From: Undaria pinnatifida
Taxonomy: Eukaryota; Sar; Phaeophyceae; Laminariales; Alariaceae
Assembly: GCA_012845835.1 (NCBI GenBank)
Contig: JABAKD010000026.1
Coordinates: 12,401,832-12,465,831, forward strand
Reading direction: 5' to 3'
DNA: 64,000 bases
The notes beneath the pieces are model-generated. The model did no database searches, had not been told where the DNA came from, and was given only the letters and a program-made list of their open reading frames with translations. Below, piece after piece: positions 62,470 to 64,000 of the stretch. The translations under genes and the position numbers were made by a program. Every line of letters begins with the position of its first letter. The stretch's first letter is position 1.

Positions 62470-63013
62470 ACCATCGCCTAGACCTAGCACCACGCGTATC
62501 GCAAACCTCTACATCTATACGACATAAAGCTGTTGGAACCCCCCCCTCACCCCTTCGAACACTCAGCCTTCTCACTGGTTGTACGACTTACAGGATATAC
62601 ATGATTAACTGATGCCTTCCTTCCACAACCGTCAGATTTGTTCCCTTAAAGGATTTACAGTTTCCGCGCACAGATGGAGTTGCCCCGCCCGCCCCCCCCC
62701 CTCCCCCCCGCTCCCTCTTGTTCAAACCCAGGCCCCCACGCCCTTAAAAACTCCGCTCTCCCCTCACCGGTTATACGACTTACAGGATACACTTGATAAA
62801 CTGATGCATTTCCTTCCACAGCTGTCAGATTTTGTCCCCCTCAAAAACGGGCTTTACAGTTTCCGCGCACAGACTGACTAACATCACCCTGTTGACCTTG
62901 GTACAAGCTACCTGGTACACTGTAGTTCCAAGGGGAGTCGCCGACCTATGTCCTTAATGAGGACACACACCCAGTAATGCGCGCGATCGGAGTATCACAC
63001 ACAGCTTGCAAAG
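62470..63013 (+). repeat. Segmental duplication, copy 2 (Rep2 long leader, with heptamer insertion)
   Basis: Collinear with 57,163-57,720. Key difference at 62,900-62,925: ttggtacaagctacctggtacactgtag, against ctgatagctacactgtag in the other copy and in the inverted copy at 5.65 kb. The extra bases supply an ACCTGGTAC motif. Confidence 0.75.
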
Positions 63014-63256
63014 ATGAGTTTCGACAAAATGTTCGATCTCACAGCTGGAGTGCATTTAGGTTTTATATATATTTTACGTACGTATACCTGGGATATATTC
63101 TACAGGAAAATCGGACGGCACAGATATTCCAGATACTCCATGACAATGTATAATATGCTTTGCCAGATATCTGGTACCCTGGTACATTTGTTGGCCCCCA
63201 ACCACGGCAGTATGACAACGTGCCTAGGCAAATATTACGCGCAGTGTTTAGTGTAA
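63014..63256 (+). CDS. Rep2 minigene, 80 aa
   Basis: ATG at 63,014 after the conserved leader: MSFDKMFDLTAGVHLGFIYI, then ...TYTWDIFYRKIG... and Met/Tyr-rich sequence to a stop at 63,254-63,256. It is the longest plus-strand continuation of the Rep2 frame. Beyond ~15 residues there is no match to the other copies. Confidence 0.3.
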   Translation: MSFDKMFDLTAGVHLGFIYILRTYTWDIFYRKIGRHRYSRYSMTMYNMLCQISGTLVHLLAPNHGSMTTCLGKYYAQCLV

Positions 63257-64000
63257 GCAGGGTTTCATACTCGCCGCGCAACAGGATTGCGTTGTGTCCT
63301 CGATCAGTTTCTTCTTCGGAAGCGAAGCTTGGGAGACAACGCCAGTATTTGTACGTTGCAAGGCACTAGAGATATACCAGTGGTATGTGGTGTAGTGCTT
63401 ACCTGGTATATTTTGCCGTCGCTCACCTTGACCCGACCCTGCTGCTGGCCGTGGCAACCAGGGGATGTGCGGTGTGTGTGATCGGACTGCCCGTGAATGG
63501 GACCCCTTGGCTCCAGGTATTGGTACCTGATACTTCTGTTTTTTGGTTTGTTTGGATTATGTCATATTATATGATACTACTATACAATACCAGGTAGTTT
63601 GTTTTGCTTTTTTTCCTGCCTACCGTTGGGTTCCTTTCGGCTCTTCGTGGCCACCGCCCAGGTCACGGCAATTAACTTACCTGGTACGATGTGATGCCAA
63701 CATGCCAACAGCATTGCCCTGATATTGTCACGATAGGAAAAAATAACAAGCGCTTATTACTTGGTTCTGGTGTGGTACGCACTGAGTATGAGTACTGTAC
63801 CGGACTTGCCTAATTACAAATTACACGCCGACTAGTCTGTTCGCCATGCTAGTCCTTCAAATACTTCTTTTCAGTTTTGGCGGTGGACGAAAGAAGCGGA
63901 GGTTAGATATATGTATACAACATGGTTTTAAGGGCAGTACGGGGAATTCAGAATCATAGGTGGGTGTAATCATGCATGTAATATCGCAGAGTACAGCGGG
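63257..64000. other. No gene seen
   Basis: Contains three heptamer cores (63,399; 63,588; 63,678) and related CCAGGTATTGGTACC. Short frames only. Confidence 0.4.

Overview
The window looks like nuclear DNA of a eukaryote, most likely a microbial or algal protist; I cannot name the lineage. There are no bacterial-style operons or Shine-Dalgarno-spaced genes. Instead I see long gene-poor stretches, many families of decayed short repeats, tRNA-derived SINE-like elements, microsatellites, interstitial TTAGGG-type tracts and candidate GT-AG introns. Most open frames are chance or repeat-derived.

The one large, unambiguous gene is on the minus strand at 12,681-22,634 (frame open to 22,802). It encodes a giant protein of about 3,317 residues: a disordered Pro/Ser/Arg-rich N-terminus, an array of RING-type and other Cys/His zinc modules (one RING module duplicated in tandem), a reverse transcriptase with a YLDD active site, a Cys/His knuckle and a C-terminal restriction-enzyme-like endonuclease. 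A 216-nt 3' UTR, an A tract and about 70 TAA units follow, so this is an apparently full-length, uninterrupted non-LTR retrotransposon of the RLE (R2/NeSL/Utopia-like) type with an unusual ubiquitin-ligase-like front half.

Layout. 1-9.6 kb: a ~230-260-bp repeat family (Rep1, six copies or parts, plus one more at 41.1 kb), a 320-bp direct duplication and small tandem repeats. 9.6-12.2 kb: nothing recognisable. 12.2-22.8 kb: the retrotransposon. 23.3-26.5 kb: a tandem repeat, three copies or parts of tRNA-derived SINEs and two copies of a repeat (Rep5) with a short conserved frame. 27.4-28.6 kb: a TIR element carrying telomere-like repeats, then the best candidate host gene (a small single-pass membrane protein with one predicted intron). 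29.2-30.8 kb: two GGCCCG-rich minisatellites. 32-38.5 kb: inverted repeats, a second TIR/telomere-like element, a compound satellite and further SINE pieces. 45-48.5 kb: a foldback element and a large inverted pair of CCGCGG-type minisatellite arms. 52-63.1 kb: dense repeats, including a ~600-bp segmental duplication and most copies of a repeat that starts with a conserved miniature frame (MS-F-D-E/K-I-F-D-L-T-A-G-V).

Running through the right two thirds is a dispersed heptamer, TACCTGG/CCAGGTA, in one to two-and-a-half tandem units; I count about 44 ACCTGGT/ACCAGGT cores where about 8 are expected. It lies at many repeat boundaries, and in one pair of duplicated segments it appears as a clean 7-bp insertion. 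The heptamer and the RING-bearing retrotransposon are the two observations I consider most worth following up.
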